A DNA stretch of 40,785 nt from Planctomycetaceae bacterium (GTDB lineage: Bacteria > Planctomycetota > Planctomycetia > Planctomycetales > Planctomycetaceae). Shown here piece by piece: positions 40,456 to 40,785 of this stretch. Where the stretch lies: the NCBI GenBank assembly GCA_029259815.1, contig JAJDEJ010000235.1, positions 1-40,785 of the forward strand, in the 5' to 3' direction. Below the pieces are notes generated by a model. It was not told the origin of the DNA. It made no database searches and saw only the letters and a list, made by a program, of their open reading frames with translations. The translations under genes were made by a program, and so were the position numbers. The number at the start of each line of letters is the position of its first letter. Positions within the stretch are counted from its first letter, which is position 1.

Positions 40456-40785
40456 TCAGTCTCTCCGTGAATCGGTGATGATTCTGACACGCCCGGTTGA
40501 GCCGTCTCAATGGTCGACCGGGCGTTGTCGTGCGCCGCGGTCACCGGGTGTGTGCTTGGGAGATGATGGAAGAATCGAGATGCGATCTGCCACTGTACGG
40601 ATGGGTTTCGTGCGCGCACGAAACCCTGAAAAGACAGTGCAGGATGACCGCCAGCAGGGCGAGAAGAGATTTGGAAATCAAGAAGAAATCCGGATTTCGT
40701 GCGCGCCAAAGAGGTTTCGTGCGCGCTTCAGGAGGCTGCCAGCTCTTTCTTCAGCCGGGCCTTTACTCGCGACTTCACTACGCTC
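40456..40785. repeat. Iteron/palindrome region of the integrated element
   Basis: No convincing gene is visible. The unit TTTCGTGCGCGC occurs at 40606-40617, inverted at 40612-40623, and directly at 40695-40706 and 40715-40726. The first two units overlap to make a perfect 24-base palindrome (40603-40626). The two right copies are spaced 20 bases apart, about two helical turns. This fits an origin of replication, or operators for the HTH protein just downstream. A minus-strand frame at 40380-40709 runs through these repeats and seems spurious. Confidence 0.6.

Noticed and set aside
40380..40709. Minus-strand frame of 109 codons over the iteron region
   Set aside because: It overlaps the start of the better-supported HTH gene and runs through the palindromic repeats; no domain is visible.
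40603..40726. CRISPR array
   Set aside because: The repeats are only 12 bases, partly interlocked and without regular spacers; no cas genes lie in the window.

Overview
The window most likely comes from a member of the Planctomycetota. It holds two copies of the PSD1 (DUF1549/DUF1553, planctomycete cytochrome) plus DUF1501 gene pair, which is almost diagnostic for the phylum. It also has a type I sulfatase beside one pair, a tyrosine integrase of a kind I know mainly from planctomycetes, moderately high GC, and small structured intergenic repeats. I cannot name the genus from sequence alone.

Layout. Bases 1-1341 hold the 3' end of an FAD-dependent oxidoreductase and a XerD-like recombinase. 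Bases 1611-2060 encode a small secreted c-type cytochrome. Bases 2208-9699 are a tight leftward seven-gene operon, read in transcription order: Rieske protein, b6-type cytochrome b, membrane-anchored octaheme cytochrome of the hydroxylamine oxidoreductase (HAO) family, adenylate kinase, globin, napA, and a tetraheme napB. An Rrf2-type regulator lies just upstream (9894-10334). Between them is a near-consensus promoter whose -35 box sits inside a dyad. Bases 10658-14532 hold PSD1/DUF1501 pair 1. Bases 15005-19469 are a rightward sugar-acid operon (SMP-30 lactonase, MFS transporter, HpcH/HpaI aldolase, D-2-hydroxyacid dehydrogenase). Bases 19647-26126 are a leftward operon (sulfatase, PSD1, DUF1501). 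Bases 26382-28459 are hflK-hflC and 28598-29380 is a short-chain dehydrogenase. Bases 29908-35084 are the cell-shape operon mreB-mreC-mreD-pbp2, read leftward. Bases 35346-36868 hold a secreted protein of unknown function and a PlsC acyltransferase. At 37290-37375 is tRNA-Leu(UAA), which forms the edge of an integrated element running off the right end: integrase, AlpA-like protein, two winged-helix proteins, and an iteron/palindrome-rich region.

The standout system is the respiratory operon at 2208-9699. It joins a quinol-oxidising Rieske/b6-type core that has a predicted heme c(i/n) cysteine but no cytochrome c1 or f, an anchored HAO-family octaheme protein, and a Nap nitrate reductase that lacks NapC and NapD and whose two subunits both carry lipobox-like signals. 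A single-domain globin and a paralogous adenylate kinase complete it. My inference is a membrane-associated nitrogen-oxide respiratory or detoxifying supercomplex under control of a redox- or NO-sensing Rrf2 protein. Rieske/b plus HAO-like clusters are known from anammox planctomycetes. Whether this exact seven-gene combination has been described cannot be decided from sequence alone.

The second notable pattern is in the intergenic repeats. Three separate intergenic elements (19501-19602, 32241-32311, 33958-34028) begin GTAG and end CTAC, with a hairpin next to each end. This is the architecture of REP doublets (REPINs) mobilised by RAYT transposases. Two of them have unrelated sequence but identical 71-bp length and 23-bp spacers.
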